From Nocardioides terrigena (GTDB lineage Bacteria > Actinomycetota > Actinomycetes > Propionibacteriales > Nocardioidaceae), in contig NZ_PZYY01000013.1 of the NCBI RefSeq assembly GCF_003047265.1, forward strand, positions 43,355 through 107,354: a DNA stretch of 64,000 bases, given 5' to 3'. Each line of letters opens with the position of its first letter. Position 1 is the first letter of the stretch. Shown here one piece after another: positions 44,662 through 53,739 of the stretch. The notes under the pieces were generated by a model, which was not told the DNA's origin, did not search any database, and saw only the letters and a program-made list of their open reading frames with translations. A program made the position numbers and the translations under genes.

Positions 44662-45845
44662 TGCGATTCCGACAAGATGATGGCGGAGCGGCCGCGGTGC
44701 TGGTGGCGTTGGTGAGTGTCTTTCTTGTTGGGCTGTCGGCCTTCACCGTTGACTTGGGCGCCGCCTACGTAAGCACGCGCAATCTCCAAAAGGCAGCAGA
44801 CGCCGGAGCACTGGCCGGGGCTCAGGCGCTTGTCAGCATTCCGGGCAAGTGCGACACAATCGCCTCCAGCACCGCTGCTCGCACCGCCGCTCATAATGCC
44901 GCCGTGGCCATCGCCATGAAGAACTACCCCGACCCGAGTTGGGCCGAGGTAGGAGTGCTAAGGGTTGAGTGCGACCCTAATCTGAAGGTGCTCTTGGTTA
45001 CCTTCGCCAATCGAGGAACAACGAAGTCCAACTTCGCCCCCGTGTTCGGCGGCGCCTCGGTTGTGACGACGACGAAGGCGGCAGAGGCCACGGTCGACGT
45101 CGCCACCGGCGTCAAGGAGGGAATGCGCCCGCTGGCCATCTGCTCCACGCTCCTCGATCCCGCCTATGCGGACCGCTCGGGTGACTTCATCCGAGTGCAC
45201 TTCCCCGGCGCCGGCCGCGTCCCGCCGTCGGCGTGCCCCGTGAGCGTGTCCGGCAACTGGTGGCTCACCGACTGTCCCGGCGAACGTCAGGGATCGGCCA
45301 GCGGACTGCTCAGCCAGATCCTGGACGGCTGCCCGGAGCCGGTCTCCGTCATCCCAGGTCAGGAAGACGCGACAACACCCGGTCAGCTCACGGTCGTCCT
45401 CACCGACGCCTGCCCGACCGCCGCGCTTTACTCGGAGACTTGCATGAGCGGCAACCCCGGCAACATCTCCCAGGGGCAGACGCCTGGAGCGTGGAGCGAC
45501 CTGATGGCTCTGCAAGAGGACGTGGTGTTCCCCATCTTCTGCGCCCCGCCCCGGTGCAGCGGATCCACCGCCACGGGCAACGGCACCAATGCGATCTTCC
45601 CCGTTTCGAGTCTCTTCGCCGCGAACGTCTGCGGCTACCACTTCAAGAGGGGCGTGGCTGCCGGGTCCTCCACCGGCAAGTGCACCGGCAACCCGTTCTC
45701 CCCGACGAGTGACAACTCTGATGCCAACTATTTCGTGTTCAAGTCGATCAGGATCCGCACGTCCGGGTCCAACGAGCAGTCGGAGTGCGCGCTCGGCGAC
45801 GTCTCGTGCGACGGGGGCCTGCGCCGCACCCGGCTGACCGGCTGA
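44646..45845 (+). CDS. tadG: TadG-like pilus protein with Tad domain
   Basis: The 399-residue protein has an N-terminal Tad-type segment DDGGAAAVLVALVSVFLVGLS and the conserved continuation FTVDLGAAYVSTRNLQKAADAGALAGAQAL. The extracellular part is rich in cysteine (about 14), suggesting disulfide bonds. The +5 glutamate of true pseudopilins is absent. ATG 44646 is chosen because CGGAG lies 5 bases upstream; an ATG at 44661 has no ribosome site. It probably anchors or caps the pilus at the envelope. AT-richer than its neighbours. It ends 19 bases from the convergent ROK gene. Confidence 0.82.
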   Translation: MRVPVMRFRQDDGGAAAVLVALVSVFLVGLSAFTVDLGAAYVSTRNLQKAADAGALAGAQALVSIPGKCDTIASSTAARTAAHNAAVAIAMKNYPDPSWAEVGVLRVECDPNLKVLLVTFANRGTTKSNFAPVFGGASVVTTTKAAEATVDVATGVKEGMRPLAICSTLLDPAYADRSGDFIRVHFPGAGRVPPSACPVSVSGNWWLTDCPGERQGSASGLLSQILDGCPEPVSVIPGQEDATTPGQLTVVLTDACPTAALYSETCMSGNPGNISQGQTPGAWSDLMALQEDVVFPIFCAPPRCSGSTATGNGTNAIFPVSSLFAANVCGYHFKRGVAAGSSTGKCTGNPFSPTSDNSDANYFVFKSIRIRTSGSNEQSECALGDVSCDGGLRRTRLTG

Positions 45846-45864
45846 CCTCCGGCCGGGCGCCCTC

Positions 45865-46815
45865 TCAGCGGCGGGCGAGATCGGCCGCACCGATGAGCCC
45901 CGCCTTGTTGCCGAGCTCGGCCAGCACGATGTCCGCCACCGGCCGGTGTCCCCGTCCGGTGAGCTGACGGGTGAAGGCCGTCCGGATCGGGCCCAGCAAC
46001 AGGTCGCCGGCCTCGCTGACCCCGCCGCCGATGGCGACGGTCGCCGGGTCCAGCACGGCCGCGAGGGACGCGATGCCCTCCCCCAGCCAGGTCCCGAGGT
46101 CGGAGAGCTGGTCAACAGCAAAGGGGTCACCGTCCTTCGCAGCCGCGGTGATCAGGGGGCCGTTGATCGCGGCCGGGTCTCCCCCGGCTCGGTCGATCAG
46201 GTCGCGCGCCAGCAGCGAGCGCCCGTCAGCAGCCTCCCTGGTCGCGCGCACGAGCGCCGTACCTGAGCCGTAGGACTCGAGGCAGCCGCGGTTGCCGCAG
46301 CCGCACATCATTCCGCCGGGCACGACCCGCATGTGGCCGATCTCGGCCGCCACTCCGAACGCTCCCCGGTGCAGCTTGCCGTCCAGGACGATGCCGCCAC
46401 CGACGCCGGTGCCGACGGTGACCAGCAGGAAGTCGTCGACGTGCTTGCCCGCTCCGAAGGTGAACTCGCCCCACGCCGCGGCGTTGGCGTCGTTCTCGAT
46501 CACCACCGGGAGGTCGATGTGCTGCTCGAGCTCGGCCTTGAGGTCGATGTCGCGCCACGCGAGGTTGGGGGCGAAGTAGACGTGCGACCGGGTGCTGGAG
46601 ACGTACCCCGCGGCACCCACGCCCACGCAGGTGACGTCGTGGCGGGAGCTCAGTTCGTTCACGAGCCCGGCGATGACCTTCTCGATGGCGTCGACGTCCT
46701 CTGCCGGCGACTCGACCTTGAGCTCCTCGACGATCCGACCCTCGGCGTCGACCACGCCTCCGGCGATCTTGGTACCACCCACGTCGATGCCGCAGGCCAG
46801 TCCGCTGGTGCTCAC
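45865..46815 (-). CDS. ROK-family glucokinase
   Basis: The 316-residue kinase has GLACGIDVGGTKIAGGVVD, VGTGVGGGIVLDG, EIGHMRVVPGG, the zinc-binding CGCGNRGCLESYGSG, and AIGGGVSEAGDLLLGP. It resembles actinobacterial GlkA-type glucokinases. GTG 46815 has GAGGAGG 5 bases upstream and overlaps the stop of the DUF5304-like gene by 4 bp. It is the last gene of a run that also holds an ArsA-like ATPase, an arrangement I recall from Streptomyces as well. Confidence 0.9.
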   Translation of the reverse strand: MSTSGLACGIDVGGTKIAGGVVDAEGRIVEELKVESPAEDVDAIEKVIAGLVNELSSRHDVTCVGVGAAGYVSSTRSHVYFAPNLAWRDIDLKAELEQHIDLPVVIENDANAAAWGEFTFGAGKHVDDFLLVTVGTGVGGGIVLDGKLHRGAFGVAAEIGHMRVVPGGMMCGCGNRGCLESYGSGTALVRATREAADGRSLLARDLIDRAGGDPAAINGPLITAAAKDGDPFAVDQLSDLGTWLGEGIASLAAVLDPATVAIGGGVSEAGDLLLGPIRTAFTRQLTGRGHRPVADIVLAELGNKAGLIGAADLARR

Positions 46816-47282
46816 GAGTCCTCCTCGGGCCAGTCCTCGTCGAGGACGATCTTCTCCACTGGTTCGGTACGCCGTCCGCGGCCGCGCGGTTCCGGATGGC
46901 GCGGGTCGCCGTCGGCACCGCCCTCGGGGTCGGGCACCACCGTGGCCAGCACGCCGGCCGCGGCCTGCACCAGCGACGAGGCTGCCACGGCGAGGTGCGC
47001 CTTGACCTCGGGGCTCAGCTGGCGGACGACGTGCACCGTTCGGCAGATCGGGCAGACGGTGCACTCGGGGGACCCCGTCGCGAGGTGCTCGTCGACCTGG
47101 TGGGCGGCCGTGCTGACCTGCTCCACGAGGTGGTCCGCCATTCCGCCGGCCCCGTGACCCACATCGGCACCGTGCTCACGCGCCCAGCCCGAGAGCGCAC
47201 CGAGGAGCTTGGCCGTCTCCTCGGCGAGGGTCCCCACCTCGGGAGCATCGTCGCCTGCGGGTTCGCCGTCCTGCCGCGTCAC
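46812..47282 (-). CDS. DUF5304-like conserved protein
   Basis: The 156-residue protein has EETAKLLGALSGWAREH, then a CTVCPICRTVHVVRQLSPEVKAHLA segment with a CxxCxxC pattern that could bind metal, and an acidic C-terminal tail. The helical amphipathic centre and the cysteines match the DUF5304 proteins found between ROK glucokinase and ArsA genes in actinobacteria. Function is unknown. It starts with GTG in a 4-bp overlap with the ArsA-like gene. Confidence 0.72.
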   Translation of the reverse strand: MTRQDGEPAGDDAPEVGTLAEETAKLLGALSGWAREHGADVGHGAGGMADHLVEQVSTAAHQVDEHLATGSPECTVCPICRTVHVVRQLSPEVKAHLAVAASSLVQAAAGVLATVVPDPEGGADGDPRHPEPRGRGRRTEPVEKIVLDEDWPEEDS

Positions 47283-48448
47283 GCCGTCTCCTCTCCGAAC
47301 CTCACCTGCAGCACCCCGTCCTGCACGCGAGCCCCGGCCACCCGGTGACGGGCCAGCCCCGGCGGAAGGGTCAGGAGGCGACGATACGACCCCACCGTCA
47401 CGACGAGCTCGTCGCCGTGGCGGGCGAGGTCGACGTCGGCGCTGGTCACGTGCGGCAGCGACAGCCCGAGCGTCGGCCCGGCCGGCGTGCGGCTCACCGT
47501 GAACGGCCACCTGCCAGCCGGTACGGCGAGCGGGTCGGTGCCGGCGTACACCTCGCCGGCCAGCGACCGCAGGGCGTCGACGCCCACCGGTTCGCCACCG
47601 CGGTAGACCGAGCGCCACAGGGGAATTCCTGCGAAGGACTCCACAACCTCAGCCAGCACGGTCTGTTGGGAGCGGACCCACCCGGCACGCCACTCGTCCG
47701 CCTCGGCGCTCGGAAAGATGCGGTTGACCACGACTCCGTCCACCCGGTAGCCGAAGAGGGACAGCGAGGTCAGCGACCGCCTGGCCTCCGCCAGGACCAC
47801 GGACTCCGGGGTGAGGACCACCCGGACGCTCGCCTCCGGCCCGGTGAGCAGGGCGTGCACCTCGTCGAGCTCGTCGTGCAGGCGCTGCATCGCGTCGAAG
47901 ACGGTGTCGTGCGGCATCGGCACGCCTGCGGCCCGGCTCAGGACAGGGCGGAGGGCCTTGACGATGCGTCGCTCCACCGGGAAGACGCGCTCCATGTACC
48001 AGCCGAGGGCCTCGGGCAACGCGAGCAGCCGCAGCGTCTCGGCGGTGGGTGCGCAGTCGACGACGATGACGTCCCACTCCCCCGACAGTGCGTGCACCCG
48101 GAGCTCGAGGAGGGCGAGGACCTCCTCGGCGCCGGGCAGGACGGCCAGCTCCTCGGCAGCGACCCGGTCCACCCCCGCGACGTCGAGCACGCTGAGGAGG
48201 TAGCCCTGGATCTCGGCCCATGACTGCTCGAAGCGCAGCTGGGCGTCGACCTGCTGGACGAACAGGTCGTCGGCGACCGGCGTCGGCTCGGCGCCCACCT
48301 CCACGCCGAACGCATCCGCCAACGTGTGGGCTGCGTCGGTGGACAGCACCAGTGTCCGCAGGCCGGAAGCGGCGGCGAGGGCCGCCGTACCGGCCGCGAC
48401 GGTCGACTTGCCGACGCCACCCTTGCCGGTGAAGAGGAGAATGCGCAC
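47279..48448 (-). CDS. ArsA/Get3-like P-loop ATPase
   Basis: The 389-residue ATPase has the deviant Walker A FTGKGGVGKST (residues 6-16), the switch segment LSTDAAHTLADAFGVEVG and VIVVDCAPTAETLRLL. A C-terminal alpha-crystallin-like beta domain (LRQ-type LPHVTSADVDLARHGDELVV) is present, as in many bacterial ArsA homologs. No arsenic genes are nearby, so a chaperone-like or targeting role similar to Get3 is more likely than arsenite export. GTG 48448 starts 26 bases after the SRPBCC stop. Confidence 0.88.
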   Translation of the reverse strand: MRILLFTGKGGVGKSTVAAGTAALAAASGLRTLVLSTDAAHTLADAFGVEVGAEPTPVADDLFVQQVDAQLRFEQSWAEIQGYLLSVLDVAGVDRVAAEELAVLPGAEEVLALLELRVHALSGEWDVIVVDCAPTAETLRLLALPEALGWYMERVFPVERRIVKALRPVLSRAAGVPMPHDTVFDAMQRLHDELDEVHALLTGPEASVRVVLTPESVVLAEARRSLTSLSLFGYRVDGVVVNRIFPSAEADEWRAGWVRSQQTVLAEVVESFAGIPLWRSVYRGGEPVGVDALRSLAGEVYAGTDPLAVPAGRWPFTVSRTPAGPTLGLSLPHVTSADVDLARHGDELVVTVGSYRRLLTLPPGLARHRVAGARVQDGVLQVRFGEETA

Positions 48449-48474
48449 CGTGGTAGGTGGGGGTCGAGGCGCGC

Positions 48475-48918
48475 TCAGCGCGTCTCGACGCGCTTCTTCA
48501 GCCCCTTGAGGGCGGTGTCGATGAGGATCTTCTCGCCCTTGCGCTTGAGCATGCCGATCAGCGGGATCGACACATCGAGGGCGAGGCGGTAGGCCACCTC
48601 GGTCGAGCCGTTGCCGAGGTCCCTCAGCTCGTAGGCGCCGTCGAGCGCCTTGAGCATCTTCCCCTCGACGAGGGTCCATGTGACCTCACGGTCACCGTCC
48701 CAGTCGTAGGCGAGCGTGTACTCGTCCTTGATGGGCGAGACGTCGAGCTCGAAGTAGACCTGTTCGGCCCGGGCGCCGCCGAGCGGGTCGGGCTCCACCA
48801 CGCGCGCGGTCTTCACACCCTTGGCCCACGAGGGGTAGGAGTCGAAGTCGGCGATGACGGCCATGATGGCCGCCGGTGCGGCATCGATGACGATCGACGA
48901 TGTGGTCTGCTCGGCCAT
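48475..48918 (-). CDS. SRPBCC-family protein (START/polyketide-cyclase-like)
   Basis: The 147-residue protein starts AEQTTSSIVIDAAPAAIMAVIADFDSYPSW, the typical first strand and helix of an SRPBCC lipid-binding fold, and ends with a long helix ILIDTALKGLKKRVE. It may bind a hydrophobic ligand. It is conserved beside the ArsA-like ATPase in actinobacteria. ATG 48918 lies 6 bases behind TAGGTT (48925-48930), so the operon SRPBCC-ArsA-DUF5304-ROK starts with a leaderless mRNA. Confidence 0.87.
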   Translation of the reverse strand: MAEQTTSSIVIDAAPAAIMAVIADFDSYPSWAKGVKTARVVEPDPLGGARAEQVYFELDVSPIKDEYTLAYDWDGDREVTWTLVEGKMLKALDGAYELRDLGNGSTEVAYRLALDVSIPLIGMLKRKGEKILIDTALKGLKKRVETR

Positions 48919-49022
48919 GAGGGCAACCTACCCGACGGCGAAGTCCGCAGAAACGCCTCCGACGCTCCAACGGCGCCACTACCCTTCGTCGCGAGCCAAA
49001 CCCCGCAACGAGGAGACCGACA

Positions 49023-49685
49023 ATGGACCACGACCCGGCGCCTCAGGACAGTCGGCGCATCGACGTGGGACGGGTGGTTGCGGTCACGGCTTTCACACTC
49101 CTGCTGACCCTGAACGTCCTGCGCCTCGCGAGCGGGGAGCCCTTCAGCCACGCGTTCATGGTGGTCAACACCGGACTCGCGCTGGTCTTCTACCTCCTGC
49201 TCATCGCCGCCTACCTCCGGCGGGTGCCCAGCTCCCGGACCGACAGGCGCTGGAGCTCCTGGCTGGTCGCCCTGCTGGGTACGTGCGCCCCGTTCGCTAT
49301 CCCGCTCGTCTCGCAGGGCCCACGCGAGGGCGGTCCTCTCGCGCTGGTAGCTGCCGTGGTGCTCGGGCTTGGACTTCTTGCCATGCTCTGGGCACTCGGT
49401 TCGCTCGGAACCAACATCAGCGTCGTTCCCCAGGCCCGCGCAGTGGTCAGCCACGGTCCCTATGCACGCGTGCGCCACCCGCTCTACGCCGCCGAGCTCG
49501 TCAACGTGTTGGGATTGTGCCTTGCCTCGACGGGCCCCGGTCCCTGGGTCGTCATGGCGGCCCTCATCACCTTCCAGGTGGTGCGCGCGCGGCGGGAGGA
49601 GGAGCTGTTGTCGCGCGAGCTGCCCGGGTACGCCGACTACAAGAGCCACACCCCTATGCTCGTGCCGGCACTCGGCCGCAGCTAG
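49023..49685 (+). CDS. Isoprenylcysteine carboxyl methyltransferase-like membrane protein
   Basis: The 220-residue protein has about five membrane helices. The C-terminal half carries ARAVVSHGPYARVRHPLYAAELV and REEELLSRELPGYADYKSHT, the SAM-binding signature of the ICMT/phospholipid methyltransferase family. The true substrate is probably a lipid or quinone-like molecule, since bacteria have no prenylated CAAX proteins of the eukaryotic type. ATG 49023 has GAGGAG 7 bases upstream. It lies 10 bases before the acyl-CoA ligase gene and probably forms an operon with it. Confidence 0.85.
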   Translation: MDHDPAPQDSRRIDVGRVVAVTAFTLLLTLNVLRLASGEPFSHAFMVVNTGLALVFYLLLIAAYLRRVPSSRTDRRWSSWLVALLGTCAPFAIPLVSQGPREGGPLALVAAVVLGLGLLAMLWALGSLGTNISVVPQARAVVSHGPYARVRHPLYAAELVNVLGLCLASTGPGPWVVMAALITFQVVRARREEELLSRELPGYADYKSHTPMLVPALGRS

Positions 49686-49695
49686 GAGGTTCCCC

Positions 49696-51492
49696 GTGCG
49701 TGAGTTCTCCACGCCCCTGACCATCGAGATTCCCGCCACGGGCAACCTCACCGACGATGTCGTAACGAATGCCCGAGAGGCCGCCGACGCCGTGGTCTTC
49801 AGCCGCAAGGTCGACGGCGAGTGGACCGACGTCACGGCGGCCGGGTTCCTCACCGCGGTCAGCGCCGTCGCCAAGGGCCTCATGGCCGCCGGCATCGAGC
49901 CCGGCGACCGGGTCGCGCTGATCTCCAAGACCCGCTACGAGTGGACCCTTCTCGACTACGCCATCTGGTTCGCCGGCGCGGCCACGGTCCCCGTCTACGA
50001 GACCTCCTCGACCGAGCAGATCGGCTGGATCCTCGCCGACTCGGGTGCCAAGGCTGTCGTCGCGGAGGGCAAGGAGCACCTCGCCCGCGTCAACGAGGCG
50101 CGACAGTCGGGCGCCGGAGACGACCTCAACCACGTCTGGTCGATCAACGACAACGCAGTCGGCGTCCTGACGCGCCTCGGACAGGACATCGCGGACGAGG
50201 CACTCGAGGCGCGTCGTACGACGGCCACTCCCCTCGACCTGGCCACGCTGATCTACACAAGCGGGACCACCGGACGGCCCAAGGGCTGCATGCTGACCCA
50301 CGGCAACTTCATGTTCGAGCTCGGCGTCGCGACCGACGAGCTGCACCCCCTCTTCGACGGCGAGGGCGCCTCGACGCTGCTCTTCCTGCCGCTGGCCCAC
50401 GTCTTCGCCCGCATCATCCAGGTCGGCGCGGTCAAGAAGCGGGTCCGCCTCGGCCACAGCGCCGACATCAAGAACCTCCTCGGCGACCTCGAGGTCTTCA
50501 AGCCGACGTTCATCCTGGCCGTCCCCCGTGTCTTCGAGAAGGTCTTCAACAGCGCCTCTCAGCGCGCCACCGCTGACGGGCGGGGCAAGATCTTCGACCG
50601 GGCCGCCGAGACCGCCATCGCGTGGTCCCGTGCCCAGGACGGCGGACGCGTGCCGATGCGCGTCAAGGCGCAGCACGCCGTCTTCGACCGGCTCGTCTAC
50701 GGCAAGCTCCGCACAGCCTTGGGTGGCAACTGCCGGTACGCCGTGTCCGGGGGCGCCCCGCTCGGCGACCGCCTTGGTCATTTCTACCGCGGTATCGGGG
50801 TGACGGTGCTCGAGGGCTACGGACTCACCGAGACCACCGCCGCTGTCACGGTCAACCTGCCTGAGGCCCAAAAGATCGGCACCGTGGGTCGTCCCATCCC
50901 CGGCACGTCCGTACGTGTGGCCGACGACGGCGAGCTGCTCTTCCGCGGCGGCCAGGTCTTCGCCGGCTACTGGCGCAACGAGGACGCGACCCACGAGGCG
51001 CTCACCCGCGAGGGCTGGTTCCACACCGGCGACGTCGGCGAGGTCGACGACGAGGGCTTCGTCCGCATCACGGGCCGCAAGAAGGAGATCCTGGTGACCG
51101 CGGGCGGCAAGAACGTCGCCCCCGCCGTGCTGGAGGACCGACTGCGGTCCCACGCACTCATCGACCAGTGCATGGTCGTCGGCGACGGGCAGCCCTTCAT
51201 CGCGGCGCTCGTCACCATCGACCGCGAGTCCTTCCCCGCCTGGGCCGAGACCCACGGCAAGTCCGGCGACCTCGAGCGGCTCCTCGACGACCCCGAACTC
51301 AACGCCGCCATCGAGGCAGCCGTCGAGGACGCCAACAAGGCGGTCTCCCGGGCGGAGGCAATCCGCAAGTTCACGATCCTTCAAGAGGAGTGGACCGAGG
51401 AAGGCGGGCACCTGACGCCCAGCCTCAAGCTCAAGCGCAACGTCGTGATGCGCGAGTTCCGCGAGGACGTCGAGGCCCTCTACCTCAGCTGA
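49696..51492 (+). CDS. Long-chain fatty acid CoA ligase (AMP-forming)
   Basis: The 598-residue enzyme activates fatty acids. It has the P-loop LIYTSGTTGRPKGCMLTHGN, the adenylate-binding block VSGGAPLGDRLGHFYRGIG with GYGLTETTA, and TGDVGEVDDEGFVRITGRKKEILVTAGGKNV with the C-terminal catalytic lysine region. The length matches the FAA1/FadD15 branch. GTG 49696 has a strong AGGAGG 6 bases upstream. It is followed by the 252-bp region that holds the Tad operon promoter. Confidence 0.93.
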   Translation: MREFSTPLTIEIPATGNLTDDVVTNAREAADAVVFSRKVDGEWTDVTAAGFLTAVSAVAKGLMAAGIEPGDRVALISKTRYEWTLLDYAIWFAGAATVPVYETSSTEQIGWILADSGAKAVVAEGKEHLARVNEARQSGAGDDLNHVWSINDNAVGVLTRLGQDIADEALEARRTTATPLDLATLIYTSGTTGRPKGCMLTHGNFMFELGVATDELHPLFDGEGASTLLFLPLAHVFARIIQVGAVKKRVRLGHSADIKNLLGDLEVFKPTFILAVPRVFEKVFNSASQRATADGRGKIFDRAAETAIAWSRAQDGGRVPMRVKAQHAVFDRLVYGKLRTALGGNCRYAVSGGAPLGDRLGHFYRGIGVTVLEGYGLTETTAAVTVNLPEAQKIGTVGRPIPGTSVRVADDGELLFRGGQVFAGYWRNEDATHEALTREGWFHTGDVGEVDDEGFVRITGRKKEILVTAGGKNVAPAVLEDRLRSHALIDQCMVVGDGQPFIAALVTIDRESFPAWAETHGKSGDLERLLDDPELNAAIEAAVEDANKAVSRAEAIRKFTILQEEWTEEGGHLTPSLKLKRNVVMREFREDVEALYLS

Positions 51493-51541
51493 GGCCTCGT
51501 CGAAACGCCGCAAAACGGCCCCGCGACGAAATCCCCCAAAC

Positions 51542-51647
51542 GGACTAGGAATGACGGGCGTGGTGTAGTCATATCGGGTGGCGTCCGGGCCACCTCTGGG
51601 CCGTTTGTTCGGTTTAGCCCACGAGTCCCTCGTGCCGTACCTAGATT
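51542..51647 (+). promoter_or_regulatory. Tad operon promoter region
   Basis: Within the 252-bp gap before cpaB, GGACTAG (51542-51548) is followed by TAGTC (51566-51570), the word pair also found before tadE and flp. A perfect hairpin CACGAG-TCC-CTCGTG lies at 51620-51634, and a plausible -10 box TAGATT at 51642-51647 would leave a leader of about 90 bases. No clear -35 box is seen. Confidence 0.45.
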
Positions 51648-51744
51648 CGCGCACTGGGAAGGGATCTGGGACCTCTCCCACAGGGCACCACTACCTGAGC
51701 AATCCCCCAGAACCCCCGGTCACTGCTCTGCGAAGGATCGCCTC

Positions 51745-52521
51745 ATGGCCCGTCGTTCTGTCCTCCTCATCGTCGCCGTCCTCGTTGCCCTGGTCGGCAC
51801 CTCCCTGATCGTGCTCTACGTGCAGGGCATCGACTCCCGGGCCACAGCTGGCCAGGAGCTCGTCGAGGTGCTCACCGCCACGGACACCATCGATCCGGGC
51901 GAGGAGGTCGCTGCCGCCCAGGAGGCGGGCAAGTTCGAGAAGTCGGAGGTCCGCCGCGAAGACCTCGTCGAGGGCGCTCTCACTTCGACGAGCTCGATCA
52001 CGGACTTGGTTGCCGTCAACACGATCTATCCCGGCGAGCAGGTCCTGGCCAAGAAGTTCGGCAACCTCGGCGCCGCGGAGAACCTCATCATCCCGGACGA
52101 CAAGATGGCGGTCTCGGTCGAGTTGACCGACTTCGAGCGCGTTGCCGGCTTCGTCAACCCCGGCTCGGAGATCGCAGTCTTCGCCACTGCGCTCTCCCCC
52201 GTGCGACTCACCCCAGACGGGAAGGAGATCAAGCTCGGGAGCGTCACCAGGATCGTCCTGACCCGAGCTCCGGTGATTGGTGTCGGCACCACCAGCGTGA
52301 CGTCACGGACGACCAAGACCGAGGAGGGAGAGGAGACCGCAGAGGTCGCCCAGACCATCCTGACCCTGGCCGTGACCCAGGACGAGGCCGAGAGACTCAT
52401 CCAGGCCGACCGCGGCGCAGACCTGACCTTCGCCCTGCTGACCGACGAGACGAAGACCGAGGACGGCCCGGGCGCCACCCCCGGTGACATCTTCCCCGAG
52501 ACCTTCCGGAACGTCCCGTGA
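51745..52521 (+). CDS. cpaB: CpaB/RcpC-like Flp pilus assembly protein (SAF domain)
   Basis: The 258-residue protein has one N-terminal membrane helix (residues 5-27), then a SAF-type domain (VEVLTATDTIDPGEEVAAAQ) and a beta-rich outer part (DKMAVSVELTDFERVAGFVNPGSEIAVFAT), matching RcpC/CpaB. These proteins sit outside the membrane and link the pilus to the envelope. It is the first gene of the main Tad operon. AAGGA lies 8 bases before the ATG. It ends in a GTGA overlap with tadZ. Confidence 0.87.
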   Translation: MARRSVLLIVAVLVALVGTSLIVLYVQGIDSRATAGQELVEVLTATDTIDPGEEVAAAQEAGKFEKSEVRREDLVEGALTSTSSITDLVAVNTIYPGEQVLAKKFGNLGAAENLIIPDDKMAVSVELTDFERVAGFVNPGSEIAVFATALSPVRLTPDGKEIKLGSVTRIVLTRAPVIGVGTTSVTSRTTKTEEGEETAEVAQTILTLAVTQDEAERLIQADRGADLTFALLTDETKTEDGPGATPGDIFPETFRNVP

Positions 52522-53738
52522 CCACCATCCTCGAGCCGGATGTCGCGCAGCTCGGCATCATGAACGCGATGCTGCACGGCTCCACGGCCACGACCAGCAT
52601 GGCCGAGCTGAAGGCGCATCTGGACGCGAGCCCGCACGAGTTCGCGGTGGTGCTGGGGCCATCCGTGGCCGTCAACGATGCGATGGACTTCGCCCGTCAC
52701 GCACGCATCTCCCGCCCCGACCTAGGCGTGATCTTGCTTCGTCATGGCGTGGACAGTGAGACCCTCACCGCAGCGCTTCGCAGCGGCATGCGCGAGGTTG
52801 TCGAGGCACGCGACCTCGCCGGTCTCACGACGGCGGTCCACCGGGCCCGCAGCGTCGCCAAGGAGATCTCCCAGGCGCTCGAAGAAGACGCACGAGCAGC
52901 CGCGGACGCAGCCATCGCCGAAGCCACGGCCGCGCAGGCCGCGGCCCAGGCCGCCGCGGACGCCCCGCAGGGCAAGGTCATCACCGTCTTCTCGACCAAG
53001 GGCGGTGTGGGCAAAAGCCTGGTGGCGACCAACCTCGGCGTGAGCCTCAGCGACCTGGGACACCAGGTGTGCCTGGTCGACCTCGACGTCAACAGTGGTG
53101 ACGTCGCGATCATGCTCCAACTGACGCCGACCCGCACGATCAACGACCTGGTGGCCTTCGGTGGCCAGTTCGACCCCGAGGCGCTGGCGTCGATCCTGAC
53201 CAAGGCGTCCGACCGACTCTCGCTCGTCGCCGCGCCGGTACGGCTGGACTCGCCGGACCATGCGGCCGCCACAGACGTCGGCGCCATGATCGACGTGCTC
53301 AAGAGCATGTTCGACTTCATCGTCGTGGACACCTCCGGCGTGTTCGACGACAACGCACTCACCGCGCTCGACCGCACCGACTCCATCGTGCTGGTCGGCA
53401 CGCTCGACATCCCGGCGCTCAAGGCCCTCAAGCTGGCGACCGGCACCCTCGACTTGCTCAACTTCGGTCGGGACAGCTGGAAGTTTGTCCTCAACCGCGC
53501 CGACGGCAAGGTTGGTCTGACCGTGGGCGAGTTCGAGTCCACCCTCGGGCTGAAGGCCGACGCGACCCTCGTCTCTAGCCGTGAGGTTCTGGCGGCGGTA
53601 AACCGTGGCGAGGCCCTGGTGAAGGCATACCCAAACCACGCGAACAGCAAGGCCATCGTTGAGTTCGCCAGGACGTTCGCTAGCTCCGACGCCGTGTCGG
53701 TCAAGAAGGGCGCCCGTCGTCGTTTGAGGAAGGCATGA
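52518..53738 (+). CDS. tadZ: TadZ/CpaE-like AAA ATPase
   Basis: The 406-residue protein has an N-terminal receiver-like domain without an obvious phospho-acceptor, an alanine-rich linker (residues 119-150) and a ParA/MinD-type ATPase with deviant Walker A FSTKGGVGKSLVATNLG (K166) and FDFIVVDTSGVFDD. TadZ proteins localise the pilus machinery to a cell pole. It starts with GTG in a 4-bp overlap with cpaB and ends one base before the tadA ATG. Confidence 0.9.
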   Translation: MTTILEPDVAQLGIMNAMLHGSTATTSMAELKAHLDASPHEFAVVLGPSVAVNDAMDFARHARISRPDLGVILLRHGVDSETLTAALRSGMREVVEARDLAGLTTAVHRARSVAKEISQALEEDARAAADAAIAEATAAQAAAQAAADAPQGKVITVFSTKGGVGKSLVATNLGVSLSDLGHQVCLVDLDVNSGDVAIMLQLTPTRTINDLVAFGGQFDPEALASILTKASDRLSLVAAPVRLDSPDHAAATDVGAMIDVLKSMFDFIVVDTSGVFDDNALTALDRTDSIVLVGTLDIPALKALKLATGTLDLLNFGRDSWKFVLNRADGKVGLTVGEFESTLGLKADATLVSSREVLAAVNRGEALVKAYPNHANSKAIVEFARTFASSDAVSVKKGARRRLRKA

Positions 53739-53739
53739 C

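Noticed and set aside
47279..48448. Arsenite efflux function for the ArsA-like ATPase
   Set aside because: No arsB, arsC, arsD or arsR genes are nearby, and the conserved context (SRPBCC, DUF5304, ROK) is that of a different actinobacterial family.
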